A DNA stretch of 13,976 nucleotides, from contig HF989191.1 in NCBI GenBank assembly GCA_000431275.1, positions 3,890 through 17,865 on the forward strand, given 5' to 3'. The notes beneath the pieces were generated by a model. It was not told the DNA's origin. It saw only the letters and a list, made by a program, of their open reading frames with translations, and made no database searches. Positions 6,008 through 12,898 of the stretch are shown one piece after another (the first letter of the stretch is position 1; each line of letters starts with the position of its first letter). The stretch comes from Prevotella sp. CAG:755 (GTDB taxonomy: Bacteria > Bacteroidota > Bacteroidia > Bacteroidales > Bacteroidaceae). The translations under genes were made by a program, and so were the position numbers.

Positions 6008-7045
6008 TCAACGGGAAATGTATTTTTCAAGACCGGACGTGTGCCACGTGACAACTTTCCCGTCGTGCCTCTCATAAATGAAATAGGCATCCAGTTCGGG
6101 ATGCGTCTTCAGCACCTCCCTTGCCCGCTCCACACCCATGACCATGAAAGCCGTGGCATAGGCATCGGCCGTGGCGCAGTCCGGCGCCAGGACCGAAGCG
6201 GAAAGCAGGGAATGCTGCACGGGCTGCCCCGTGTGGGGGTCGATGGTATGGGCGTACTTCCGGCCGTTGCGATAGTAGAAGCGTCGGTAGTTTCCGCTCG
6301 TGGCCAGAGCACGGTCAGTCACTTCAAGGACGACCTGAGGCGACGCGGAAGCCTCCATGGCAAGCGTGTCGTCTACCGGACGACTCACGCCGATGCTCCA
6401 CTTCCGCCGGTCGGGGTTCTGCCCGCGAACAACGACCTCCCCGCCAATCTCAACCATATAGTTGCGAATGCCAAGCCGGTCGAAAAGGCGAGCCACGGCG
6501 TCGACTCCGTAACCTTTCGCAACAGCGCTGCAATCCAACATGACGCGCGGATCTGACTTCACCACCGTCCGGCCTTCGAGGCGTACTTTTTCATACCCCA
6601 CATAAGCCCGCAGGCTGTCAAGCAAAGACGGAGTGATGCTGTCGGCATGCTCGAACCCGAAGCCCCATGCCTGTACAAGCGGGGCTACCGTAATGTCGAA
6701 AGCGCCCGATGTCTGCGCCGAAATTTCTTGTGACAAGCGGAAGACCTGCGCAAACATTGTGTCGACCTCGACAGGGTCATTGCGGTTGACACGGGAGATA
6801 ATGCTCGCTTCATTGAACATGGACAACGAACTGTCTACTCGCCGTAATTCCGCTTCAATGTCGGTCCGCAAGTCATGCGTATAGTCATATTTGATATGGT
6901 AAACCGTACCAAAGACGGTTCCCGTGTTATCATGGAAAGCAGTCGAACTGCTTCGGCGCAAAGCATAAACCGTACCGGCAATAAGCAACAGAAGAAAAAG
7001 CCATTGCCATGCTTTGACACGTCTTTTCGGAGGAGTTGCAGTCAT
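6008..7045 (-). CDS. apbE: ApbE-type FAD:protein FMN transferase
   Basis: 345 aa. It has a basic N-terminus, then one membrane segment (about 14-29), with no lipobox Cys, so it is probably anchored in the inner membrane facing the periplasm. Family motifs in order are SMFNEASIISRVN, GAFDITVAPLVQAWGFG, DCSAVAKGYGVDAVA, EIGGEVVVRG, ATSGNYRRFYY followed by AHTIDPHTGQPV, and ADAYATAFMVMG. ApbE attaches FMN covalently to Thr or Ser of exported flavoproteins such as NqrB/NqrC, RnfD/RnfG and related carriers, using FAD and Mg2+ as donor and cofactor. No target flavoprotein is visible in the window. The start overlaps the mntP stop in an ATGA arrangement, showing translational coupling. Confidence 0.95.
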   Translation of the reverse strand: MTATPPKRRVKAWQWLFLLLLIAGTVYALRRSSSTAFHDNTGTVFGTVYHIKYDYTHDLRTDIEAELRRVDSSLSMFNEASIISRVNRNDPVEVDTMFAQVFRLSQEISAQTSGAFDITVAPLVQAWGFGFEHADSITPSLLDSLRAYVGYEKVRLEGRTVVKSDPRVMLDCSAVAKGYGVDAVARLFDRLGIRNYMVEIGGEVVVRGQNPDRRKWSIGVSRPVDDTLAMEASASPQVVLEVTDRALATSGNYRRFYYRNGRKYAHTIDPHTGQPVQHSLLSASVLAPDCATADAYATAFMVMGVERAREVLKTHPELDAYFIYERHDGKVVTWHTSGLEKYISR

Positions 7046-7614
7046 GCGGTCAGGTGTTCAAGTAAAACTTTCAGACCTATAAGAATCAGGATAATGCCCC
7101 CAATCTGCTCCGCCGGCCAGTTGAAACGGCGTCCGAGGCGGACGCCGATGAACTTGCCGGCTACGGTCATCACCGCCGAGACAGTACCTATGATGACCGT
7201 CGGCAGGAACATCGACTGCAAGACGGCAAACCCCATACACGTAAACGAAAAGCCCACAGCCAAGGCGTCGATGCTTGTGGCCACGGCCAGCGTCAGCAAT
7301 GTCGAAAGCCGTGAAGGATTAAAACGATGGCAATCATCGGACGAGTGAAAGCCCTCCCAAATCATCTTACCTCCCAAGAAAGCCAGCAGGATAAAGGCGA
7401 ACCAATGATCGACCGAGGATATATAATCAAGGAACGAAGCGGCAAGCGACCAGCCCAGCAGGGTCATGCCGCCCTGGAAGCCACCGAACAAAAGCGCCAT
7501 GGCGATGACCTGACGGCCCAGCCTTTTCTGAATGATGCCGCAAGTGATGCTCACCGTGAAACAATCCATCGCCAAGGCCAAGGCCAGAAGGAGCAATCCA
7601 AGTGTACCGATCAT
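7042..7614 (-). CDS. mntP: MntP manganese efflux pump
   Basis: 190 aa with six predicted membrane helices arranged as two similar halves. AMDCFTVS (15-22, D17) in helix 1 and ATSIDALAVG (112-121, D116) in helix 4 are the paired Asp motifs of MntP. A His/Asp-rich loop (HSSDDCHRF) separates the halves. The family exports Mn2+ across the inner membrane and protects against manganese stress. The gene overlaps the outer membrane protein upstream and apbE downstream by ATGA junctions. No yybP-ykoY-type leader is directly before it, as expected for an internal operon gene. Confidence 0.94.
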   Translation of the reverse strand: MIGTLGLLLLALALAMDCFTVSITCGIIQKRLGRQVIAMALLFGGFQGGMTLLGWSLAASFLDYISSVDHWFAFILLAFLGGKMIWEGFHSSDDCHRFNPSRLSTLLTLAVATSIDALAVGFSFTCMGFAVLQSMFLPTVIIGTVSAVMTVAGKFIGVRLGRRFNWPAEQIGGIILILIGLKVLLEHLTA

Positions 7615-8351
7615 ATATCAAAAATCAAGTTGAACGTGCCTCCCCATGCGCTCCCGTCATTCTTGCCATAACCGGGGATGTACCATGCCTGCCCAGCAGG
7701 CGTGGCTTTCTGGCTGAACCGTTTGCGGTAACGAAACGACCAGCCGAGGTGGAATATCTTCCATATCTTCGCTTCAAGTCCGAAGACGACTTCGCCCCAC
7801 TGCGCACGGCTGTTGAGCCCCTTGAAATTGTATGGAAGGCTGCTTCCCCAGACAGGGTCGTTCATCGCGGGACCTTCGAGGTCATAACTAAACGTGGTGA
7901 AAGCATACCTCAGCCCGACGAAGATACGATTGCCCGAAAGCTTGTCGTTAGCCACGTTGTAGTCACAGCCGATACGGAAATACGGGGCATTTGTCTTGAA
8001 GTGCTGACGGGTCACGTCGTCAGTCTTGTCACTGAGTCCCCAGCCCATCTCGAACGTCGGGAAGTAACGCTCTTTGAAGTTGAGGCGCGCGGCAGCCTCG
8101 AACTGGCCGTAGGACGTAGCGAGGGCCATGACGAGTCCGGCGAGGTCGCCCGAAAGCGACGCACCCGCAAAGAAAGGCACACTCTTCTGGCGCTGCGCCT
8201 CAGCAGCCTCGTCGCGCGAAGCGTACTGCACGCCGCGCACCCGGTCGGGGGCCGGCGCCGAAACGCTGTCGGCCGGCGCTTGGGCCGCAGCCGGAAGGGC
8301 TGCGAGCAGGCTAACGAGTACGAATATACACTTTAAGGTTTTCTTGCGCAT
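7611..8351 (-). CDS. Outer membrane beta-barrel protein, DUF6048-like
   Basis: 246 aa with a clear signal peptide (MRKKTLKCIFVLVSLLAALPAAAQ, cleavage near residue 24). The mature part is rich in alternating aromatic/hydrophobic strands: FEAAARLNFKERYFPTFEMGW, then DKTDDVTRQHFKTNAPYFRIGCDYN, FVGLRYAFTTFSYDLEG, AKIWKIFHLGWSFRYRKRF, ending GTFNLIFDI. The pattern matches, from memory, the Bacteroidales DUF6048 family, which sits next to DUF6452 lipoproteins. Function is unknown. The start overlaps the lipoprotein gene by 41 nt and the stop overlaps mntP by an ATGA junction, so it is tightly coupled to both. Confidence 0.85.
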   Translation of the reverse strand: MRKKTLKCIFVLVSLLAALPAAAQAPADSVSAPAPDRVRGVQYASRDEAAEAQRQKSVPFFAGASLSGDLAGLVMALATSYGQFEAAARLNFKERYFPTFEMGWGLSDKTDDVTRQHFKTNAPYFRIGCDYNVANDKLSGNRIFVGLRYAFTTFSYDLEGPAMNDPVWGSSLPYNFKGLNSRAQWGEVVFGLEAKIWKIFHLGWSFRYRKRFSQKATPAGQAWYIPGYGKNDGSAWGGTFNLIFDI

Positions 8352-8808
8352 CGTAGTTGATGTTAGGCGAAGCCACCACCACGCTGTCCACCGTCATGGG
8401 GAGTGCCGAAGGGTCGTGTGAAGTCCAGCGCACCGACGTGATGGAATGGAACACGGCGGGCGGACAATCGATGTTTTCGAAATGAACTTGGTTCGTATGG
8501 CCGAAAATGAGCGAGTCTGTGGCCACACGGCCTGCCGCATCGGCCATGCGCAGCAAAAGCGTGTCGGCCTCGCGGGTGTAGCTCACCGGAATGTCGACCG
8601 ATGTGATGGCAATCCCGCGGTTAAAGAGCACAGAATCGGTCCCTGCGGCCAGGATGCTGAGCGTGTCGGGCAGCTGTATCTGCGCACCGTCCGCACCATA
8701 GAAACCGACGCGGAGTGCCACGATGTTCTGAAGCGGGCAGTCAATCTCTGCGCAGGCTGTCAGCGTGAGCGACAACGTCGCGGCCAAAAGGCTCTTTGTC
8801 CACTTCAC
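8311..8808 (-). CDS. DUF6452-like lipoprotein
   Basis: 165 aa with an N-terminal lipobox (LTAC, Cys19) after a hydrophobic leader, so it is a lipoprotein. The body has CPLQNIVALRVGFYG, LSILAAGTDSVLFN, a paired-strand middle with several LLLRM/DSLIF-type strands, and a second Cys-Pro (CPPAVFHSITSVRW). The last stretch is DAQENLKVYIRTR. It resembles the Bacteroidales DUF6452 family, from memory. Its role is unknown; pairing with the outer membrane protein downstream suggests they work together in the envelope. It starts 2 nt after the glycosyltransferase stop. Confidence 0.83.
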   Translation of the reverse strand: MKWTKSLLAATLSLTLTACAEIDCPLQNIVALRVGFYGADGAQIQLPDTLSILAAGTDSVLFNRGIAITSVDIPVSYTREADTLLLRMADAAGRVATDSLIFGHTNQVHFENIDCPPAVFHSITSVRWTSHDPSALPMTVDSVVVASPNINYDAQENLKVYIRTR

Positions 8809-8810
8809 GG

Positions 8811-9764
8811 TCAGATTTCTTTTTCGATTTTATAGTTGTTGCGTTCCTGCGCGTTGCGGCTGATGAGTTCACCAAGGAAGCCGGCCACAAAGAGTTGCGT
8901 GCCGAGAATCATCATCGTAAGGGCGATGTAGAAATACGGCGAGTTGGCCACGAGGGGAGCCGGGACGCCGTTGCATATCGCAACGAGTTTGATGCTGCCC
9001 ACGACAACAACGGCTATGAAACCGAGGAAAAACATCACGCTGCCGAGAAAACCGAACACGTGCATAGGTTTCAGGCCGAAGCTGTTGAGGAACCAAAGGC
9101 TCAGAAGGTCGAGGTAACCGTTCACAAAGCGGTTCAGGCCTCCGAACTTGGTGTGGCCGAACTTGCGGGCCTGGTGATGTACCACTTTCTCGCCGATTTT
9201 CGAGAAACCGGCGTTTTTGGCGAGATACGGGATATAGCGATGCATCTCGCCGTAGACTTCGATGTTCTTCACCACTTCCTTGCGATAGGCTTTCAAACCG
9301 CAGTTGAAATCGTGCAGGTTCTTGATTCCGCTCACGCGGCGGGCCGTGGCGTTGAACAGCTTGGTAGGCAGGGTTTTCGACAGGGGGTCGTAGCGTTTCT
9401 TCTTATATCCCGAAACGAGGTCGTAGCCCTCATCGGTGATCATGTGATAGAGGGCGGGGATCTCGTCGGGCGAGTCCTGCAAGTCTGCGTCCATCGTGAT
9501 GACGACGTCGCCCTGCGCGGCGCGGAAGCCACAGAAGAGGGCTGGCGACTTGCCGTAGTTGCGGCGGAACTTGATGCCATGGACATTCGGGTCGCGGCGG
9601 CTCAATCCTTCGATGACTTCCCATGAGCCATCGGTCGAACCGTCGTTGACAAAGATTATTTCGTACGAAAAACCGTTCGCCTTCATCACTCGCTCGATCC
9701 AGTCATACAGTTCGGGCAGGCTTTCAGCTTCGTTATACAGGGGTACGACTATTGAAATATCCAT
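8811..9764 (-). CDS. GT2-family polyprenyl-phosphate glycosyltransferase (GtrB/ArnC/DPM1-like)
   Basis: 317 aa. A GT-A catalytic domain shows ISIVVPLYNEAESLP (3-17), VNDGSTDGS (39-47), MDADLQDSPDEIP (91-103, metal-binding DAD) and a downstream NCGLKAY segment (154-160). Two C-terminal transmembrane helices (about 233-257 and 278-302) place it in the membrane-anchored GtrB/ArnC group. Such enzymes move a sugar from a nucleotide donor to undecaprenyl or dolichyl phosphate at the cytoplasmic face. The lipid-linked sugar then feeds envelope or protein modification. The donor sugar cannot be read from the sequence. The start lies 5 nt after the DUF4199 stop. Confidence 0.93.
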   Translation of the reverse strand: MDISIVVPLYNEAESLPELYDWIERVMKANGFSYEIIFVNDGSTDGSWEVIEGLSRRDPNVHGIKFRRNYGKSPALFCGFRAAQGDVVITMDADLQDSPDEIPALYHMITDEGYDLVSGYKKKRYDPLSKTLPTKLFNATARRVSGIKNLHDFNCGLKAYRKEVVKNIEVYGEMHRYIPYLAKNAGFSKIGEKVVHHQARKFGHTKFGGLNRFVNGYLDLLSLWFLNSFGLKPMHVFGFLGSVMFFLGFIAVVVVGSIKLVAICNGVPAPLVANSPYFYIALTMMILGTQLFVAGFLGELISRNAQERNNYKIEKEI

Positions 9765-9769
9765 ATCTG

Positions 9770-10345
9770 TCAGTCTTTGTTAGATTTAGTCACATGAAGA
9801 TAGCGCACGACGAGCGCAGTGGGCAGCGCCAGGATGAAGCCCACCATCACGTTGGTCGTAATGGCGTTGGCAGCAAAGACGGAAGGCGGCGTGGCCGCCA
9901 TGGCCTGCACCAGAGAGTCGATGCCCTCGCCCCCCGTCATGCGGTTCAGTTCGGCCTGCATGGCAGGCGTCGAAAGCTGCGCCGCCACCTCGGGACGGTG
10001 CAGGTAGTCCAGATAGGCACCGAAGAATGCACCGCCGTCAAGGAAGGCAAAATAAACGTATATCGCCACAGCCAGCCAGATCGAGGCATAAAGGTAGAGC
10101 AGCACGCCGTGCACATAGAGCTGGCCCAGCGTATAGGGCTCGCCCGCGGCCGTCAGCTTGAAGCGATATGACTGGATGCCGCCTACGAACGGGGCTGTAA
10201 AGAAAAAGAAAAAGGCGAAGACCGTCATCAGGGGATAGGAAAAACAGCTTATGGCCGTGGCAAAACCGACGACCCACCACAAACCGAAAAACAAGCCCTG
10301 TTTCATGGCGTTGGCATTCGCCAGACGGAAAAAGTTTCTCTCCAT
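9770..10345 (-). CDS. DUF4199 family membrane protein
   Basis: 191 aa with four predicted membrane helices: about 17-35 (GLWWVVGFATAISCF), 38-55 (very Phe-rich), 75-103, and 160-180 (ITTNVMVGFILALPTALVV). The loop between helices 3 and 4 is long and Ala/Gly/Pro-rich. The organisation matches DUF4199, a Bacteroidota family of unknown function often beside glycosyltransferases and membrane proteins. It heads the operon, with a promoter box ending 26 nt upstream. An alternative start at 10306 would shorten the N-terminus by 13 residues. Confidence 0.82.
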   Translation of the reverse strand: MERNFFRLANANAMKQGLFFGLWWVVGFATAISCFSYPLMTVFAFFFFFTAPFVGGIQSYRFKLTAAGEPYTLGQLYVHGVLLYLYASIWLAVAIYVYFAFLDGGAFFGAYLDYLHRPEVAAQLSTPAMQAELNRMTGGEGIDSLVQAMAATPPSVFAANAITTNVMVGFILALPTALVVRYLHVTKSNKD

Positions 10346-10371
10346 TCAGATTTTTGCGCTTTATTCGCCGT

Positions 10372-10403
10372 CAAAAGTACTACTTTTTTTTCATTCATGC
10401 AAT
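10372..10403 (-). promoter_or_regulatory. Promoter of the DUF4199-to-crp operon
   Basis: On minus, TACTTTTG (10379-10372) matches TAnnTTTG and ATTG (10403-10400) lies 20 nt upstream as a -33 element. An A-tract of eight fills most of the spacer. The start codon at 10345 leaves a leader of about 20 nt. This is among the best-formed promoters in the window. Confidence 0.65.
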
Positions 10404-10441
10404 TCCCTGCCGCCTGAAAGGGAAAACAGCTGCGGCGACAG

Positions 10442-10525
10442 GGCCGGCGTCCCGTCGTTCCGGTCAGCCGGCCTGTAAATCCTGTCAGCCGGCCCGCAAT
10501 TTCTGCCAGCCGTCCCGTTCGTCCT
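10442..10525. repeat. Degenerate 21-bp tandem repeat
   Basis: Two good copies (10463-10483 and 10484-10504), a weaker third (10505-10525) and a poor one before them (10442-10462) share a GTCAGCCGGCC-like core. They sit in the non-coding gap between the GH125 gene and the DUF4199 promoter. Read on minus, the 21-bp unit keeps a frame and would give heptads such as GRLTGFT and GRLTGTT. Confidence 0.6.
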
Positions 10526-10546
10526 TCCACGGCAACCGTCCCTGCG

Positions 10547-11989
10547 TCAGAGCGGATAGCCCTCGTCGTGGAGTTTCAGAATAAGCTCGCCAAAGAGGGT
10601 ATTGGCCCAGGCGAACCATGCGCGGGTGAACTTGGTGTCGTTGTCCTTATGGAAAGACTCGTGGATGAACCCCGTTCCTCCGGTCGTTTTTTTAAGTTGG
10701 TCGAGACAGGCAGCCACCTCGGCTGTGTCGGTGGCGGTCATGGCGCGCATGATGATGCTCATGGGCCAGATGTAGTCGTAACCGACATGCGGACCGCCGA
10801 TGCCCTCTCCCGCACTGCCTCGGAAGAAGTAGGGATTGTCCTCGCTCCACACCAGGCGACGTGTGTTCTGGTAGACGGGATCGCTGACGGGGACATCGCT
10901 GATATAGGGAAGGGCCAGGAGCGACGGGACATTGGCGTCGTCCATCAGGATGGCTCCCCCGAAACCATCGACCTCATAGGCGTAGACACGGCCGTACTTC
11001 GGATGTTCGACGATGGCGTAACGTTCGAGCGCGGCCTGCACTTCGGCCGCCAGCGCTCGGCATTCCTGAGCCAGGTCAGTGCGCCGGTTCACGGCGTCGA
11101 GCAATTCGGCAGTCTGGCGCAAGCTGCTGACGGCCATGAAATTGGCCGGGACGAGATAGGGAAGCAGGCAGCAATCGTCAGACGGCCGGAACCCAGAGGC
11201 AATCAGCCCTACGGGTGCGGCGGGATGGCCGTACCCGTAGTTCGACATGGTATCGTGCATGGCGTGTGTCGTTCGCTGGAAGTTGTACGACGTCTTCGGC
11301 CCCTCCTTGCGTTGCTGCTCACGCATCGTGCGGAGCACGGCCTCGACCGCATCAAGCCACAGCCCGTCGAACACGGCTACGTCGCCCGTCGCCTTCCAAT
11401 AGCCATAAGCCAGGCGCAACGGATAGCAAAGGCAGTCGAGCTCATACTTCCTCTCGAATACGCCAGGCTTCATCTCGGTGTAGTCCTTGGCCCACGGCGT
11501 GGCTGTCGAGACTGTATCAGCGAGGAAGGCATTGGCGTAAGGGTCGAGCACGAGACTGCGGAACTGCCTCCGGAGCACACCTCCGATGAGGTGGCGCAGG
11601 CTGTCGTCCTCGGCGGCAAAACGCAGGTAGGGCCATACCTGCGCGCCGGAGTCGCGGAGCCACATAGCAGTGATGTCGCCCGTGACGACGAAGGTGTCGT
11701 CGGCACCGTCGGCGGTGCGACCGGGATGGACGGTGGTGTCGAGCGTGTTGGGAAGGCACTGGGCAAACATGCGGCGCAGCATCGGATCAGTGATGTCGGC
11801 CGACACGCGCTCGATGCAGCGCTCCACCGCCTCCGAACGGAACAGCCTGTCGGCCACGGCAGGACGGCTGTCGGGGATGGCGTCGCCGGGAACGGCGGGA
11901 AACGGCGTCGGCATACTTGGCGTGGCGGCCACGCTTCCGACAGCAGGAACGCCGGCAGCCAGAGTCAGGAAGAGATAAAATGCTTTCAT
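10547..11989 (-). CDS. GH125 exo-alpha-1,6-mannosidase, secreted
   Basis: 480 aa with an N-terminal signal peptide (MKAFYLFLTLAAGVPAVGSVA) and no lipobox, so it is probably periplasmic. The (alpha/alpha)6 GH125 family is recognised from WLRDSGAQVWPY (110-121), TSYNFQRTTHAM (233-244), GFRPSDDCCLLPY (266-278, likely general acid D271) and GGTGFIHESFHKDND (437-451, likely general base E444). YEVDGFGGAILMDDANVPSLL (338-358) is also typical. GH125 enzymes release terminal alpha-1,6-linked mannose by inversion, typically from N-glycan cores or yeast mannan. No SusC/SusD or other glycan gene is beside it, so it stands outside a polysaccharide utilisation locus here. The catalytic residue assignment is from family knowledge. 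Confidence 0.95.
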   Translation of the reverse strand: MKAFYLFLTLAAGVPAVGSVAATPSMPTPFPAVPGDAIPDSRPAVADRLFRSEAVERCIERVSADITDPMLRRMFAQCLPNTLDTTVHPGRTADGADDTFVVTGDITAMWLRDSGAQVWPYLRFAAEDDSLRHLIGGVLRRQFRSLVLDPYANAFLADTVSTATPWAKDYTEMKPGVFERKYELDCLCYPLRLAYGYWKATGDVAVFDGLWLDAVEAVLRTMREQQRKEGPKTSYNFQRTTHAMHDTMSNYGYGHPAAPVGLIASGFRPSDDCCLLPYLVPANFMAVSSLRQTAELLDAVNRRTDLAQECRALAAEVQAALERYAIVEHPKYGRVYAYEVDGFGGAILMDDANVPSLLALPYISDVPVSDPVYQNTRRLVWSEDNPYFFRGSAGEGIGGPHVGYDYIWPMSIIMRAMTATDTAEVAACLDQLKKTTGGTGFIHESFHKDNDTKFTRAWFAWANTLFGELILKLHDEGYPL

Positions 11990-12006
11990 AGATGGGATGT
12001 TTCAGG

Positions 12007-12037
12007 CAAAGTAACAAATTTTTGTCCGACAGGCCAA
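12007..12037 (-). promoter_or_regulatory. Candidate promoter of the GH125 gene
   Basis: On minus, TTACTTTG (12014-12007) is one base off TAnnTTTG, with TTGG (12037-12034) 19 nt upstream, the normal spacing. It lies 17 nt before the start codon at 11989. The divergent gene uses its own box about 65 nt away. Confidence 0.5.
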
Positions 12038-12078
12038 GAGCCGTGCCGCAAAAGCGCTGGACAAGACAGGATTTTCCC

Positions 12079-12086
12079 TAACTTTG
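12079..12086 (+). promoter_or_regulatory. Bacteroidota -7 promoter box (TAACTTTG) for gph
   Basis: TAACTTTG is a perfect TAnnTTTG match 27 nt before the ATG at 12114, leaving a leader of about 20 nt. The -33 region is weak (no TTTG at the expected distance). Confidence 0.62.
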
Positions 12087-12113
12087 CACGCCAAACCACA
12101 GAACATCCCGACT

Positions 12114-12773
12114 ATGGACAAGAAAATCACGACCGTCGTCTTCGACCTCGACGGCACCCTGCTCGACACGCTGCAAGACCTGTCCGACAGCGTCAACCAC
12201 GCCCTGCGCACTCACGGACTGCCCTCGCGCAGCACGGCTGAGGTGCGCAAGATGCTGGGCAACGGCATCCGTTTCCTCATGGAGCACGCCGTGCCGTCTG
12301 ACCTGCCCGCCGAACGATTCGAACCGGTGTTCGACACGTTCCGCTCTTACTACGTCGACCACTGCCTCGACAAGACACGCCCCTACGAAGGCATCCTGCC
12401 CATGCTCGACAGCCTCCGGCGCCATGGCCTGCGCATGGCCATCGTCTCGAACAAACTCGACGCCGCCGTGCAGGAACTGAACGAACGCTTCTTTGTCCAA
12501 TACGTCGACTCGGCCGTCGGCGAGAGCGAGACCGTGCGCCGCAAGCCCAACCCCGACGGCGTGCTCGAAGCCATCCGCCGCCTTGGCAGCACGCCTGAAT
12601 CGTCGGTCTACGTGGGCGACTCGGAAGTAGATTTTGCCACAGCCCGCAACGCCGGCGTGCCCTGCATAACCGTACTTTGGGGATTCCGCGACGAGGATTT
12701 CCTACGCAGCATCGGCGCGGACACCTTCGCCCGCCGTCCGGCCGACATAATCGGCCTGCTCACCGGCGAGTGA
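12114..12773 (+). CDS. gph: HAD-family phosphatase, phosphoglycolate-phosphatase-like
   Basis: 219 aa from the ATG at 12114; a longer in-frame TTG start at 12084 would fall inside the promoter box. All four HAD motifs are present: DLDGTLLDT (11-19, nucleophile D11, acid/base D13), VSNK (111-114, S112), KPNP (144-147, K144) and VGDSEVD (167-173, D169 and D173). An alpha-helical cap lies at about 17-85 (C1 type). Gph removes phosphate from 2-phosphoglycolate, mainly a DNA-repair by-product, but this subfamily also includes beta-phosphoglucomutases, pyrophosphatases and other sugar-phosphate phosphatases. The substrate is therefore uncertain. No partner gene is adjacent. Confidence 0.85.
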   Translation: MDKKITTVVFDLDGTLLDTLQDLSDSVNHALRTHGLPSRSTAEVRKMLGNGIRFLMEHAVPSDLPAERFEPVFDTFRSYYVDHCLDKTRPYEGILPMLDSLRRHGLRMAIVSNKLDAAVQELNERFFVQYVDSAVGESETVRRKPNPDGVLEAIRRLGSTPESSVYVGDSEVDFATARNAGVPCITVLWGFRDEDFLRSIGADTFARRPADIIGLLTGE

Positions 12774-12815
12774 GACAATCGGCACGCGGATACCCGCAAA
12801 TCAATCCACGACACA

Positions 12816-12863
12816 AGCAGCGCCGTGCGGAGCAAGGTTCGCCTCGTTCCGCACGGCGCTGCT
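12816..12863. terminator. Long hairpin between convergent gph and nitroreductase genes
   Basis: A perfect 16-bp stem (12816-12831 with 12848-12863) continues inward through one A-C mismatch to a TTCG tetraloop (12838-12841). It sits between converging genes and fits a shared terminator, but neither strand has a T-tract after the stem, so termination may be factor-dependent or the structure may protect the 3' end. Confidence 0.55.
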
Positions 12864-12898
12864 GGAATCAGTCAGCCCTGCCAAACAGCCGCCTTTCC

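Noticed and set aside
10303..10530. A minus-strand 75-aa frame with heptad repeats
   Set aside because: Runs across the DUF4199 promoter and into its coding region; repeats are better explained as non-coding DNA. Noted in the repeat finding only.
10568..12241. A 557-aa plus-strand open frame opposite the GH125 gene
   Set aside because: It is antisense to a well-supported GH125 gene with all catalytic motifs and has no recognisable domain. Long antisense frames are expected in GC-rich DNA with C/G at third positions.
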